Assembly (NCBI GenBank): GCA_965203045.1
Contig: OZ241850.1
Location: forward strand, 372,001 to 436,000
From: G965203045 sp965203045
GTDB lineage: Bacteria > Pseudomonadota > Gammaproteobacteria > PS1 > Pseudothioglobaceae
Length of the DNA: 64,000 bases
Direction of reading: 5' to 3'
The notes under the pieces are model-generated. The model searched no databases. It saw only the letters and a program-made list of their open reading frames with translations, and was not told the DNA's origin. How positions within the stretch are numbered: the first letter of the stretch is position 1; each line of letters opens with the position of its first letter. The translations under genes were made by a program, and so were the position numbers. This document shows positions 1 to 11,265 of the stretch, piece by piece.

Positions 1-3000
1 AGTAATTGGGACACTAGTAAAAACAGGGACGTTTTCAATCTCAATAACATTAATCTCAAAACTCCTAGTAGCAATGTGTAATATATCACTAACACCAAGA
101 ATAATTTCATAACTGCTCTGGGCATCAAAGTTAGGACTGTGGTCAATTACTAATTGGTTATCGCCGCTAATGCTAAAACTAGCGCTATCCCTACCACCAA
201 CAATACTAAAACTAAGGCTGGCAGGATTATCACTATCATCAGCGCTAATAGTAGCAACAATACTACTTGTTGCAATATTTTCAATAATGGTGGTGGCGCT
301 AAGCGCTAAATTGGTTGGAATGAAACCACAACTACCATCATCTAGCACCATAATATCAAAACTTTGTAAATCTTGAAACTCGCCATCACTAACAACAAGT
401 TCTAAATTATGAATGCCAATATCACCACAACTAGAAGGAGTGCCTCTAAGAGCAAAATTACTTCTATCAATTTTACGAATGCGATGATTTCTACTATCGG
501 CAATAATAATATTACCACTGGCATCAATTGCAACACCCAACGGTAAATTAAACCTAGCTATATCGCTAACACCATCAACAAAATCACCCACTGTAGTACC
601 CGTTGGGCCCGAACCAGCAATAATTCTTACTACGTTATTTGAGACAATACTACGAATACGATGGTTAAGGCTATCGGCAATAATAATATTGCCACTGGCA
701 TCAATTGCAACACCTGTTGGGCTATTAAATCTAGCTGTAGCACTAGCGCCATCAATAAAATCACCATTTCCAAAACCTGTTGCACCCCCACCAGCAATGG
801 TACTTACTGTGCCATCTGGAACGATTCTACGAATGCGATGATTATTTCGGTCAGCAACAATAATATCACCGCTAGCATCAATTGCAACACCTATTGGAAC
901 ATTAAATCTAGCTGTGGCGCTAGCGCCATCTAAAAAACCAGTTTCACTACCAGCAATAGTCCTTACCATGCCATCTGGTGTAATGCTACGAATACGATGA
1001 TTAAAGCTATCGGCAACAATAATATTGCCGCTAACATCAATTGCAACACCTGTTGGGTTACTAAATCTAGCTGTAGCGCTAGCGCCATCATCAGAACCAC
1101 TTGTACTACTACCAGCAATAGTGCTTACCATGCCATCTGTGTCAATGCTACGAATACGATAATTATCTCTATCAGCAACAATAATATTACCGCTAGCATC
1201 AATTGCAACACCCGTTGGGGAATTAAATTCAGCAGTGGCGCTAGCGCCATCAGCAAAACCAGTTTGACTACCAGCAATAGTCCTTACCATGCCATCTGGT
1301 GTAATGCTACGAATACGATGATTATCTCTATCAGCAACAATAATATTGCCACTAGCATCAATTACAACACCCGCTGGAGAATTAAATCTAGCTGTGCTAG
1401 TAGCGCCATTATCACTACCTTGGCTGCCATCTCCTGCCAAAGTGGTCACAACTGCATCAACATCAACAGCTAACCAACTTGGTAAATCAGTATTGGGTGC
1501 AGCACTAAAGATAAGGTTAGGACTATCAGCATCACTGGCGCTTAATTTATATCGGTATAAACTATTAATTCTAACAACGGTAATTGGGGCACCAGTAAAA
1601 ACAGGGACGTTTTCAATCTCAATAACATTAATCTCAAAACTTCTAGTAGCAATGTGTAATGTATCACTAACACCAAGAATAATTTCATAACTGCTCTGGG
1701 CATCAAAGTTAGGACTGTGGTCAATTACTAATTGGTTATCGCCGCTAATGCTAAAACTAGCGCTATCCCTACCACCAACAATACTAAAACTAAGGCTGGC
1801 AGGATTATCACTATCATCAGCGCTAATAGTAGCAACAATACTACTTGTTGCAATATTTTCAATAATGGTGGTGGCGCTAAGCGCTAAATTGGTTGGAATT
1901 AAACCACAACTACCATCATCTAGCACCATAATATCAAAACTTTGTAAATCTTGAAACTCGCCATCACTAACAATAAGAGCTAAATTATGCATACCAATAT
2001 CACCACAACTAGAAGGTGTGCCTCTAAGAGCAAAATTACTTCTATCAATTTTACTAATGCGGTTATTATTACTATCGGCAACTATAATATTACCACTGGC
2101 ATCAATTGCAACACCAAATGGGCTACGAAATCTAGCTGTAACGCTAGCGCCATCAATAAAATCGCCATTTCCAAAACCTGTTGTACCCGTACCAGCAATG
2201 GTACTTACTGTGCCATCTGAAGCGATTCTACGAATGCGATGGTTAAGGCTATCGGCAATAATAATATTGCCACTGGCATCAATTGCAACACCAAATGGGC
2301 TACGAAATCTAGCTGTAACGCTAGCGCCATCAATAAAATCGCCATTTCCAAAACCTGTTGTACCCGTACCAGCAATGGTACTTACTGTGCCATCTGGAGC
2401 GATTCTACGAATGCGATGATTATTTCGGTCAGCAACAACAATATTACCACTAGCATCAATTGCAACACCTGTTGGAACATTAAATTTAGCTGTGGCGCTA
2501 GCGCCATCAACAAAACCAGTTTCACTACCAGCAATAGTCCTTACCATGCCATCTGGTGTAATGCTACGAATACGATGATTAAAGCTATCGGCAATAATAA
2601 TATTGCCGCTAACATCAATTGCAACACCTGTTGGGTTATTAAATCTAGCTGTAGCGCTAGCGCCATCAGCAAAAATACCATTTCCAAAACCTATTGTACC
2701 CGTACCAGCAATGGTACTTACTGTGCCATCTGGAGCAATTCTACGAATGCGATGATTATTGCTATCAGCAACAATAATATTGCCGCTAGCATCAATTGCA
2801 ACACCTGTTGGAACATTAAATTTAGCTGTGGCGCTAGCGCCATTAGCAAAACCAGTTTCACTACCAGCAATAGTCCTTACCATGCCATCTGTGTTAATGC
2901 TACGAATACGGTGATTAGCTCTATCAGCAACAATAATATTGCCACTAGCATCAATTACAACACCCGCTGGAAAATTAAATCTAGCTGTGCTAGTAGCGCC

Positions 3001-3283
3001 ATTATCACTACCTTGGCTGCCATCTCCTGCCAAAGTGGTCACAACTGCATCAACATCAACAGCTAACCAACTTGGTAAATCAGTATTGGGTGCAGCACTA
3101 AAGATAAGGTTAGGACTATCAGCATCACTGGCGCTTAATTTATATCGGTATAAACTATTAATTCTAACAACGGTAATTGGGGCACCAGTAAAAACAGGGA
3201 CGTTTTCAATCTCAATAACATTAATCTCAAAACTTTTAGTAGCAATATGTAATGTATCACTAACAGCAACGACAATTTCATAA
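1..3283 (-). repeat. Recently duplicated, almost identical module DNA
   Basis: Bases 1-480 match 1579-2058 with roughly ten differences by eye (offset 1578). Bases 1337-1640 match 2930-3233 with only a few differences (offset 1593). This is much closer than the older modules at 4-10 kb are to each other, which indicates recent tandem duplication or gene conversion. Confidence 0.8.
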
Positions 3284-6200
3284 CTGCTCTGGGCATCAAA
3301 GTTAGGACTGTGGTCAATTACTAGTTGGTTACCGCTAATAATGCTAAAACTAGCGCTGTCTCTACCACCAACAATACTAAATTCAAAAACGTCTAGCGGA
3401 TTAGTTGCGGTAGCATCAATAGTAGCAATAATGCTATTTGTTGCAATATTTTCAATAATGCTGATAGTGCTAAGCGCTAAATTAGTTGGAATTACACCAC
3501 AACTACCATCATCTAGCACCATAATATCAAAACTTTGCAAATCTTCAAATTCGCCGTCACTAACAATAAGACCTACATCATAACTACCAATATCATCACA
3601 ATTAGCGGGAGTGCCTGCAAGGGCAATGCTATTTCTATCAATTTTACGAATGCGATGATTATCTCTATCAGCAACAATAATATTGCCAAGCGCGTCAATT
3701 GCAATATCTGTTGGGACATTAAACCCAGCTGTGCTGCCAGCGCCGTTGGCAAAAACATCAGCACTACCCCCAGCAATAGTGGTTACCACACCCTCTGGGC
3801 TAATACTGCGGATACGATTATTATTTCTATCAGCAACAATAATATTGCCAAGCGCGTCAATTGCAATACCTGTTGGGGCATTAAATCTAGCCGTAGCGCT
3901 AGCGCCGTCATCAGAACCACTTGTACTACTACCAGCAATAGTAGTTACCATACCATCTGCGTCAATACTACGGATGCGGTGATTACTTCTATCGGCAATA
4001 ATAATATTGCCAAGCGCGTCAATGGCAACACCTGTTGGAGCATTAAATCTAGCCGTAGCGCTAGCGCCGTCATCAGAACCACTTGTACTACTACCAGCAA
4101 TAGTAGTTACTGTCCCCTCTATACTAATACTGCGGATACTATGGTTATTGGTATCAGCAATAATAATATTGCCATCGGTGTCAATTGCAACAGCTGTTGG
4201 TAAGCTAAATCTAGCAACAGTGTCAGCGCCATCGACAAAACTTGCCTCATCATCACCAGCAACGGTATCTACCATGCCATTTGCGCTAATGCTGCGAATG
4301 CGGTGATTAAGGCTATCGACAACAATAATATCGGCGCTGTTGTCAATTGCAACACCTGTTGGAATACGAAACTTAGCAGTATTACTAGCTCCATCAGCAA
4401 AACCTTGTTCACTACCAGCAATGGTGGTTACTACACCGTTTGTGCTAATGCTGCGAATTAGATTATTGCCGCCATCAGCAACAATAATATTGCCAAGTGC
4501 GTCAATTACAACATCAGTTGGGAAATTAAAATTAGCAGTGCTGGTAGGGCTATCATCAATACTCTGGGTGCTGCCATCTCCTGCCAAAGTAATTACAACT
4601 GCGCCAATATCTAACCAACTTAGCAATTCAGTACTTGGGGCGATGCTAAAGACTAGGTTGCTACTATCAGTATCACTAGCATCTAAGTTATATCGGTATA
4701 GGCTATTAACCCTAACAGTAGTGTTTGGGATGCTAGTAAAAACAGGGGTAACTTCATTAACGTCAATAACACCAATATTAAAAGTTTTGGTTACTAAATG
4801 TATAGTATCGCTAACGCCAATAATAATTTCATAACTGTTTTGAACCTCAAAGTCAGGACTATGATCAATAACTAATTGATTACCGCCAATAATGCTAAAA
4901 CTAGCGCTATCTCTACCTCCAACAATGCCAAATTTAAAAACATCTATTGGATTAGTTGTAGTGGCGCTGATATAAGCAATTACACTGTCACTATCTATAT
5001 TTTCATCTATGGTGTTGGTGCTGAGGGCTAAATTAGTTGGAATTACACCACAACTACCATCATCTAGCACCATAATATCAAATCTTTGCAAACCCTGAAA
5101 TTCGCCATCGCTAACGATAAGTTCTAAATTATGAGCACCAACATCATCACAACTAGCTGGAGTACCTTCAAGAGCAAAGTTATTTCTATCAATTTTGCGA
5201 ATGCGATTATTGTCGCTATCGGCAACAATAATATTGCCACTAGCATCAATTGCAATATCAAGTGGTCTATCAAATTGAGACTTGCTAACAACGCCATCAG
5301 CAAAACCACTTATGCTACTACCAGCAATAGTACTTACTATACCATCTGGTGTAATGCTACGAATACGATGATTATCCCTATCAGCAACAATAATATTACC
5401 ACTAGTATCAATTGCAACACCCGACGGAAAATTAAATCTAGCCGTAGCGCTAGCGCCATCAGCAAAATCTCTAGTTCCACTACCAGCAATAGTACTTACT
5501 ACACCACCTGTGCTAATACTACGGATGCGGTGATTACTTCTATCGGCAACAATAATATCGCCACTAGCATCAACTGCAATACCTATTGGAGTAAAAAACA
5601 TAGCTGTGGCGCTAGCGCCATCAGCAAAACCACTTGTACTACTACCAGCAATAGTGCTTACCATGCCATCTGTGCCAATGCTACGAATACTATTATTAAG
5701 AGCATCAGCAACAATAATATTGCCACTAGCATCAACTGCAATACCAATTGGAAGTTGAAACTCAGCTGTGGCGCTAGCGCCATCAGCAAAACCCTCAATA
5801 CCACTACCAGCAATAGTGCTCACCATGCCATCTGTGGTAATTTTACGAATGCGATTATTATTTCTATCAGCAACAACAATATTGCCTGAAGCATCAATTG
5901 CAACACCCGATGGAGACCCAAATTGAGCTGTGGCGCTAGCGCCGTCGCGAAAACCGTCTCTACCACCAGCAATAGTACTTACCATACCATTTGTCCCAAT
6001 ACTACGGATGCGGTGATTATTTCGTTCAGCAACAATAATATTGCCACTAGCATCAATTGCAACACCCGATGGAGTTCTAAAACTGGCAGTGCTAGTAGCA
6101 CCATTATCACTACCCCTTAAACCGGTGCCTGCTAAAGTTGTTACAATCATATCAATAGCTAACCAACTTGGTAAATCAGTGCCTGGTGCAACACCGAACT

Positions 6201-9200
6201 CAAGGTTGCTACTATCAGCATCGCTAACGCTCAAATTATATTGGTATAAACTATTAACTCTAACCATAGTAATTGGGATGCTGGTAAAAACGGGAGCATT
6301 TTCAGTCCTAACAACATTAATCTCAAAACTTCTAGTAGCGATATGCATTGAATCGCTAACAGCAATGATAATTTCATAACTACTCTGAGCCTCAAAGTTG
6401 GGACTATGGTCAATTACTAGTTGGTTGCCACCGCTAATACTAAAACTAGCGCTATCCCTACCACCAACAATACTAAAACTAAGACTGGCAGGATTATCAA
6501 TATCATCAGCACTAATAGTGGCAATAATGCTATTTGTTGCAATACTCTCAGCAATAGTGGTAATGTTAAGCGCTAAATTAGTTGGAATCGCACCGCAACT
6601 ACCATCATCTGCTACTATAATATCAAAACTTTGCGAACTTTGAAGCTCGCCATCACTAACAATAAGTTCTAAATCATAAATACCAATATCATCACAACTA
6701 GCGGGAATGCCTGCAAGAGCAAAGTTATTTATATTAATTTTACGAATAATATGATTAAAGGTATCTGTAACAATAATATTGCCACTAGCATCAATTGCAA
6801 CACCTGATGGGAAAAAAAATCTGGCGTTGACGCCAATACCATCGTCAGAACCAGCAACACCGTCGCCAGCAATAGTGCTGACTATACCATCTGGGTTAAT
6901 GTTGCGGATACGATGATTATTGGTATCAGCAACAATAATATTGCCACTAGCATTAATTGCAACACCCGTTGGTTCATTAAATCTAGCGGTCCCACTAGCA
7001 CCATCAGCAAAACTAAATTCACCATTACCAGCAATAGTGCTTACTGCAGAATCTCCATCAATCCTACGAATACTATGATTACCTCTATCAGCAACAATAA
7101 TATCGTTGAGACTGTTAATTACAACACCTGTTGGAAAACTAAATCTAGCGTCATCACTAACGCCATCAACAAAATCAGCAACATCGTCGCCAGCAATAGT
7201 GCTGACAATATCATCTAAGTTAATGTTGCGGATACGATGATTATTGGTATCAGCAATAATAATATGGCCACGACCATCAATTGCAACATCCGACGGAGAA
7301 TCAAACTCAGCGTTATTAACAGTGCTATCAACAAAACCCTGACTACCACCAGCAATAGTGGTTACTGTCCCACCTGCGCTAATGCTGCGAATGCGGTGAT
7401 TATCCCTATCAGCAACAATAATATCGCCGAGACTGTCAATTGCAACACCAGTTGGAAAACTAAATTGAGCTGTAGAACTAGCGCCATCAGCAAAACCAAA
7501 AACACTACCAGCAATGGTTCTCACTACACCATCTGTTTTAATAATACGAATACGATGATTATCGGTATCAGCAATAATAATATTGCCGCTAGCATCAATT
7601 GCAATACCAGTTGGAGAATCAAAACTAGCAGTACTAGTAACACCATTATCGTCATCAGATAAACCATCACCTGCCACAGTGGTTACAACCAAATCAATAG
7701 CCAGCCAACTTGGTAAATCAGTACCTGAAGCTGCCCTAAAAATAAAATTGCTACTATCAATATCGCTAGCGCTTAAATTATATTGGTATAGGCTGCCAAC
7801 ATTAATAGTAGTAATTGGAGTGCTAGTAAAAACAGGGATACTTTCAATATTAGCAACATTAATCTCAAAACTTCTAGTAGCGGTATGTAGTCCATCATAA
7901 GCGCTAATGATAATTTCATAACTACTCTTAGCCTCAAGGTTAGGACTATGGTCAATTACTAATTGATTGCCGTCGCTAATACTAAAGCTAGCGCCATCTC
8001 TACCACCAACCACGCTAAAACTAAGGCTGGCGGGATTATCATTATCATCAGCGCTAACAGTGGCAATAATACTATTTGCTAATATGTTCTCAACAATAGT
8101 GTTGACGCTAAGCGCTAAATTAGTCGGAATTGCGCCGCAACTACCATCATCTAGCACCATAATATCAAAACTTTGCCCACCTTGAAATTTACCATCACTA
8201 GCAATAAGTTCTAAACTATGAATGCCAATATCACTACAACTAGCAGGAGTGCCCATAAGAACAATATTATTTCTATCAATTTTACGAATACGATGGTTAC
8301 CTCTATCAGCAACAATAATATCGCCATTAGCGTCAATTACAACACCAAACGGGTTGTTAAATTGAGCAATACCATCAACAAAACTCCCACTACCACCAGC
8401 AATAGTTCTTACTATAGAATCTGTGTTGATGCTACGAATGCGATGGTTACTTCCATCGGCAACAATAATATTACCAAGAGCATCAACTGCAACATCTGTT
8501 GGAAAACTAAATTCAGCGGTCCCACTAGCGCCATCATCAGAACCCGAACTACCACTACCAGCAATGGTGCTTACTACCTCATCTGTACTGATACGACGAA
8601 TAAGGTGATTAAAGGTATCGGCAATGATGATATTACCACCAGTGTCAATTGTAATACCCCTTGGTCTATTAAAACCCATAGCAATAGTACTTACCATACC
8701 ACCTGTGCTGATACGACGAATACGATTATTAATTCTATCGGCAACAATAATATCACCAAGAGCATTAACTGCAACATCTGATGGAAAATTAAATCTAGCA
8801 GCAGTGCTAACACCATCAGCAAAATTACCACCACTGTTACCAGTTGGACCCGAACCAGCAACAGTAGTTACTGTCCCATCTGCACTAATACGACGAATAC
8901 GATGATTAAAGCTATCAGCAATAATAATATTGTCAAGAGCATCAATTGCAATGCCCTCTGGAGCACGAAATGCAGCGGTATTACTAGGTCCATCAATAAG
9001 ACCCTCACTATTACCAGCAATAGTGCTTACCATACCATCTAGACTAATACTACGAATACGATTATTATCTCTATCAACAACAATAATATTACCGCTATCA
9101 TCAATTGCAATATCTGTTGGAAACCCAAAGCTAGCTGTGCTGCTAGCGCCATCATCGCTACCTAGGGAACCATCTCCTGCCAAAGTAGTTATAATGGGAC

Positions 9201-11265
9201 CGATAGTTAACCAGCTTGGTAATTCAGTCCCTGGTGCTATATTAAAGGAAAGGTCATTAATATTAGCATTGCTGGCGCTTAAATTATATCGGTATAAGTT
9301 ATTAACTCTAGTATTAGTAATTGGAGTGCTAATAAAAACAGGGGCGCCTTCATCAACATCTTTAACGCTAATATTAAAAGTTTTGGTTGCTAAATGTATG
9401 TCATCGCTAACGGCAATAATAACCTCATAACTACTTTGGCTCTCGAAGTCAGGACTATGGTTAATAACTAATTGATTAGCGCTAATGCTAAAGCTAGCGC
9501 CATCTCTGCCACCAACAACACTAAAAGTAAGACTCCCAGGATTATCATTATCATCAGCACTAACAGTGGCAATAACGCTATTGGGTGAAATATTTTCAAA
9601 AATGGTAGCAATGCTAAGAGCTAAATTAGTTGGAATTGCATCGCAACTACCATTATCTACTACAGTAAGGTCAAAACTTTGCGAACTTTGAAATTCGCCA
9701 TCACTAACAATAAGCTCTAAATTATAGACACCAATATCATCACAAACAAGAGGAATGCCTACAAGGTTATCTCTATCAATTTTGCGAATGCGATGATTAC
9801 CGCTATCAGCAACAATGATATCATTATTATTGATTGCAATACTAAATGGGTCCCTAAACTTAGCATTGCTAACAATACCATCAGTAAAACCCCGACTACT
9901 ACCAGCAATAGTGGCGACTATCCCATTTGGGGCAATGCTACGAATGCGGTTATTATTTTGGTCAACAACAATAATATTACCACCAGCGTCAATTGCAACA
10001 CCCGTTGGTGAATTAAATTTGGATGTGGCACTAGCGCCATCAGCAAAACCAAATTCACCACTACCAGCAATAGTGGTTACTATACCACCTGTGCTAATGC
10101 TACGAATGCGGTGACTACTTTGGTCAGCAACAATAATATTGCCACCAGCGTCAATTGCAACACCCGTCGGGAAAGCAAATCCAGCTGTAGCGCTAGCCCC
10201 GTCATCAAAACCAAACCCACTACCAGCAATAGTGCTGACTATGCCCTTTGTGCTAATACTGCGTATACGATGATTATTGGTATCGGCAACAATAATATTA
10301 CCAGCAGCATCAATAGCAACATCCCTTGGGAAGCTAAACTCAGCAGTAGCACTAGCGCCGTCGGTAAAACCACCATTCCCACCTATTGGACTTGAACCAG
10401 CAATAGTACTCACCGCACCATTTGGGGCAATGTTGCGAATGCGATGATTACCTCTATCGGCAACAATAATATCGCCACTAGCATCAATTACAATACCCGA
10501 TAGAGCGCTAAACATAGCTGTGACGCTAGCGCCATCAGCAAAACCAAATCCACCAGTACCAGCAATAGTACTTACTATGCCCTCTGTGCTAATTCTACGG
10601 ATATTATGATTATCGTCATCAGTAATAATAATATTGCCACTAGCATCAATTACAATATCCCTTGGCGCAGCAAATCTAGCTGTATTAGTAGCGCCATCAT
10701 TATCACTGGCTGAACCAGCGCCTGCCAAAGTACTTACAGCTATATTAACAGCTAACCAATCTGGTAATTCAGTGCTCGGCGAGGCTCTAAAAAAAAGGTT
10801 GCTACTATCAGCATCACTGGCGCTTAATCTATATTGGTATAAACTACCAACTCTAACAGTAGTAATTGGCGTGCTAGTAAAAACAGGGGTGCTGGGAACG
10901 GGTCTGGTAGTAACACTAAATATTGCCCTTGTTGAGCTAGCACCAGAACCCACAGTTAAGGTAGCAACAGTTTGAGTATTAAGCTCACTACTAGATAAGA
11001 CCTGAAGGGCAACAGTAGCACCTGAAGTAATTATGCCCTCATCTGCAGTTGGGACGCTATTGCCTATGGTATAAGAACCACCTTCAATGCGAATACTAAT
11101 AGTGCTATCAAAACCAGTAATAGTTGCTATATTAGAAGTGATTAGTGTATTTGGACTGGCATCTTTTATCGCAATGAAACTAAAGGGACCTATATTTGCT
11201 GTAATTGGCAATGAACTCAGCAAAAATAAAATAGTAGTAGTTACTTTTAATAATATAGTTCGCAT
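1..11265 (-). CDS. Giant secreted/surface protein made of NHL beta-propeller and cadherin-like modules (3' end outside window)
   Basis: The frame is open from an ATG at 11265 to the window edge (3755 codons, no stop). It begins with an export signal (hydrophobic stretch ILFLLSSLP, then ITANI), followed by an Ig-like domain. Then come repeated ~515-aa modules. Each has a putative-Ig/cadherin-like segment (PVFTSTPIT...YRYNLSAS...LPSWL) and six NHL repeats with the core GVAIDASGNIIVAD-NHRIR and TIAG. It ends with a segment containing SCDD and DDGSC cysteines and a second cadherin-like domain (NLALS...ENI...ISADD). Complete propellers lie near 10740-9770, 9190-8270, 7670-6710, 6110-5150, 4580-3600, 3080-2010 and 1440-430. 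NHL propellers usually bind proteins or ligands, so an extracellular adhesin or scaffold role is inferred, not shown. The plus-strand open frames across this region are shadows. The gene is paralogous to the one at 11667-25997, with the same promoter. Confidence 0.85.
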   Translation of the reverse strand, partial: MRTILLKVTTTILFLLSSLPITANIGPFSFIAIKDASPNTLITSNIATITGFDSTISIRIEGGSYTIGNSVPTADEGIITSGATVALQVLSSSELNTQTVATLTVGSGASSTRAIFSVTTRPVPSTPVFTSTPITTVRVGSLYQYRLSASDADSSNLFFRASPSTELPDWLAVNIAVSTLAGAGSASDNDGATNTARFAAPRDIVIDASGNIIITDDDNHNIRRISTEGIVSTIAGTGGFGFADGASVTAMFSALSGIVIDASGDIIVADRGNHRIRNIAPNGAVSTIAGSSPIGGNGGFTDGASATAEFSFPRDVAIDAAGNIIVADTNNHRIRSISTKGIVSTIAGSGFGFDDGASATAGFAFPTGVAIDAGGNIIVADQSSHRIRSISTGGIVTTIAGSGEFGFADGASATSKFNSPTGVAIDAGGNIIVVDQNNNRIRSIAPNGIVATIAGSSRGFTDGIVSNAKFRDPFSIAINNNDIIVADSGNHRIRKIDRDNLVGIPLVCDDIGVYNLELIVSDGEFQSSQSFDLTVVDNGSCDAIPTNLALSIATIFENISPNSVIATVSADDNDNPGSLTFSVVGGRDGASFSISANQLVINHSPDFESQSSYEVIIAVSDDIHLATKTFNISVKDVDEGAPVFISTPITNTRVNNLYRYNLSASNANINDLSFNIAPGTELPSWLTIGPIITTLAGDGSLGSDDGASSTASFGFPTDIAIDDSGNIIVVDRDNNRIRSISLDGMVSTIAGNSEGLIDGPSNTAAFRAPEGIAIDALDNIIIADSFNHRIRRISADGTVTTVAGSGPTGNSGGNFADGVSTAARFNFPSDVAVNALGDIIVADRINNRIRRISTGGMVSTIAMGFNRPRGITIDTGGNIIIADTFNHLIRRISTDEVVSTIAGSGSSGSDDGASGTAEFSFPTDVAVDALGNIIVADGSNHRIRSINTDSIVRTIAGGSGSFVDGIAQFNNPFGVVIDANGDIIVADRGNHRIRKIDRNNIVLMGTPASCSDIGIHSLELIASDGKFQGGQSFDIMVLDDGSCGAIPTNLALSVNTIVENILANSIIATVSADDNDNPASLSFSVVGGRDGASFSISDGNQLVIDHSPNLEAKSSYEIIISAYDGLHTATRSFEINVANIESIPVFTSTPITTINVGSLYQYNLSASDIDSSNFIFRAASGTDLPSWLAIDLVVTTVAGDGLSDDDNGVTSTASFDSPTGIAIDASGNIIIADTDNHRIRIIKTDGVVRTIAGSVFGFADGASSTAQFSFPTGVAIDSLGDIIVADRDNHRIRSISAGGTVTTIAGGSQGFVDSTVNNAEFDSPSDVAIDGRGHIIIADTNNHRIRNINLDDIVSTIAGDDVADFVDGVSDDARFSFPTGVVINSLNDIIVADRGNHSIRRIDGDSAVSTIAGNGEFSFADGASGTARFNEPTGVAINASGNIIVADTNNHRIRNINPDGIVSTIAGDGVAGSDDGIGVNARFFFPSGVAIDASGNIIVTDTFNHIIRKININNFALAGIPASCDDIGIYDLELIVSDGELQSSQSFDIIVADDGSCGAIPTNLALNITTIAESIATNSIIATISADDIDNPASLSFSIVGGRDSASFSISGGNQLVIDHSPNFEAQSSYEIIIAVSDSMHIATRSFEINVVRTENAPVFTSIPITMVRVNSLYQYNLSVSDADSSNLEFGVAPGTDLPSWLAIDMIVTTLAGTGLRGSDNGATSTASFRTPSGVAIDASGNIIVAERNNHRIRSIGTNGMVSTIAGGRDGFRDGASATAQFGSPSGVAIDASGNIVVADRNNNRIRKITTDGMVSTIAGSGIEGFADGASATAEFQLPIGIAVDASGNIIVADALNNSIRSIGTDGMVSTIAGSSTSGFADGASATAMFFTPIGIAVDASGDIIVADRSNHRIRSISTGGVVSTIAGSGTRDFADGASATARFNFPSGVAIDTSGNIIVADRDNHRIRSITPDGIVSTIAGSSISGFADGVVSKSQFDRPLDIAIDASGNIIVADSDNNRIRKIDRNNFALEGTPASCDDVGAHNLELIVSDGEFQGLQRFDIMVLDDGSCGVIPTNLALSTNTIDENIDSDSVIAYISATTTNPIDVFKFGIVGGRDSASFSIIGGNQLVIDHSPDFEVQNSYEIIIGVSDTIHLVTKTFNIGVIDVNEVTPVFTSIPNTTVRVNSLYRYNLDASDTDSSNLVFSIAPSTELLSWLDIGAVVITLAGDGSTQSIDDSPTSTANFNFPTDVVIDALGNIIVADGGNNLIRSISTNGVVTTIAGSEQGFADGASNTAKFRIPTGVAIDNSADIIVVDSLNHRIRSISANGMVDTVAGDDEASFVDGADTVARFSLPTAVAIDTDGNIIIADTNNHSIRSISIEGTVTTIAGSSTSGSDDGASATARFNAPTGVAIDALGNIIIADRSNHRIRSIDADGMVTTIAGSSTSGSDDGASATARFNAPTGIAIDALGNIIVADRNNNRIRSISPEGVVTTIAGGSADVFANGAGSTAGFNVPTDIAIDALGNIIVADRDNHRIRKIDRNSIALAGTPANCDDIGSYDVGLIVSDGEFEDLQSFDIMVLDDGSCGVIPTNLALSTISIIENIATNSIIATIDATATNPLDVFEFSIVGGRDSASFSIISGNQLVIDHSPNFDAQSSYEIVVAVSDTLHIATKSFEINVIEIENVPVFTGAPITVVRINSLYRYKLSASDADSPNLIFSAAPNTDLPSWLAVDVDAVVTTLAGDGSQGSDNGATSTARFNFPAGVVIDASGNIIVADRANHRIRSINTDGMVRTIAGSETGFANGASATAKFNVPTGVAIDASGNIIVADSNNHRIRRIAPDGTVSTIAGTGTIGFGNGIFADGASATARFNNPTGVAIDVSGNIIIADSFNHRIRSITPDGMVRTIAGSETGFVDGASATAKFNVPTGVAIDASGNIVVADRNNHRIRRIAPDGTVSTIAGTGTTGFGNGDFIDGASVTARFRSPFGVAIDASGNIIIADSLNHRIRRIASDGTVSTIAGTGTTGFGNGDFIDGASVTARFRSPFGVAIDASGNIIVADSNNNRISKIDRSNFALRGTPSSCGDIGMHNLALIVSDGEFQDLQSFDIMVLDDGSCGLIPTNLALSATTIIENIATSSIVATISADDSDNPASLSFSIVGGRDSASFSISGDNQLVIDHSPNFDAQSSYEIILGVSDTLHIATRSFEINVIEIENVPVFTGAPITVVRINSLYRYKLSASDADSPNLIFSAAPNTDLPSWLAVDVDAVVTTLAGDGSQGSDNGATSTARFNSPAGVVIDASGNIIVADRDNHRIRSITPDGMVRTIAGSQTGFADGASATAEFNSPTGVAIDASGNIIVADRDNYRIRSIDTDGMVSTIAGSSTSGSDDGASATARFSNPTGVAIDVSGNIIVADSFNHRIRSITPDGMVRTIAGSETGFLDGASATARFNVPIGVAIDASGDIIVADRNNHRIRRIVPDGTVSTIAGGGATGFGNGDFIDGASATARFNSPTGVAIDASGNIIIADSLNHRIRSIVSNNVVRIIAGSGPTGTTVGDFVDGVSDIARFNLPLGVAIDASGNIIIADSRNHRIRKIDRSNFALRGTPSSCGDIGIHNLELVVSDGEFQDLQSFDIMVLDDGSCGFIPTNLALSATTIIENIATSSIVATISADDSDNPASLSFSIVGGRDSASFSISGDNQLVIDHSPNFDAQSSYEIILGVSDILHIATRSFEINVIEIENVPVFTSVPIT
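2070..2425 (-). repeat. Single NHL blade duplicated at DNA level (period about 177 bp)
   Basis: Two neighbouring blades near 2075-2245 and 2252-2422 differ by only a few bases. The module still holds six blades, so the copy seems to have replaced a blade rather than added one. Confidence 0.7.

Larger units (their letters stand above)
1..10900 (-). repeat. In-gene super-repeat, period about 1.50-1.60 kb
   Basis: The start of each Ig/cadherin plus six-blade NHL module recurs near 10.88, 9.33, 7.83, 6.29, 4.74, 3.19, 1.60 and 0.02 kb. That gives seven full units and the beginning of an eighth. Inside each unit the NHL blades repeat every ~155-180 bp. Unit similarity rises toward the left edge of the window. 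Confidence 0.85.

Noticed and set aside
430..10740. Regularly spaced ~155-180-bp repeats that might suggest a CRISPR or satellite array
   Set aside because: The period is far too long for CRISPR and the units are NHL blades in one continuous reading frame.
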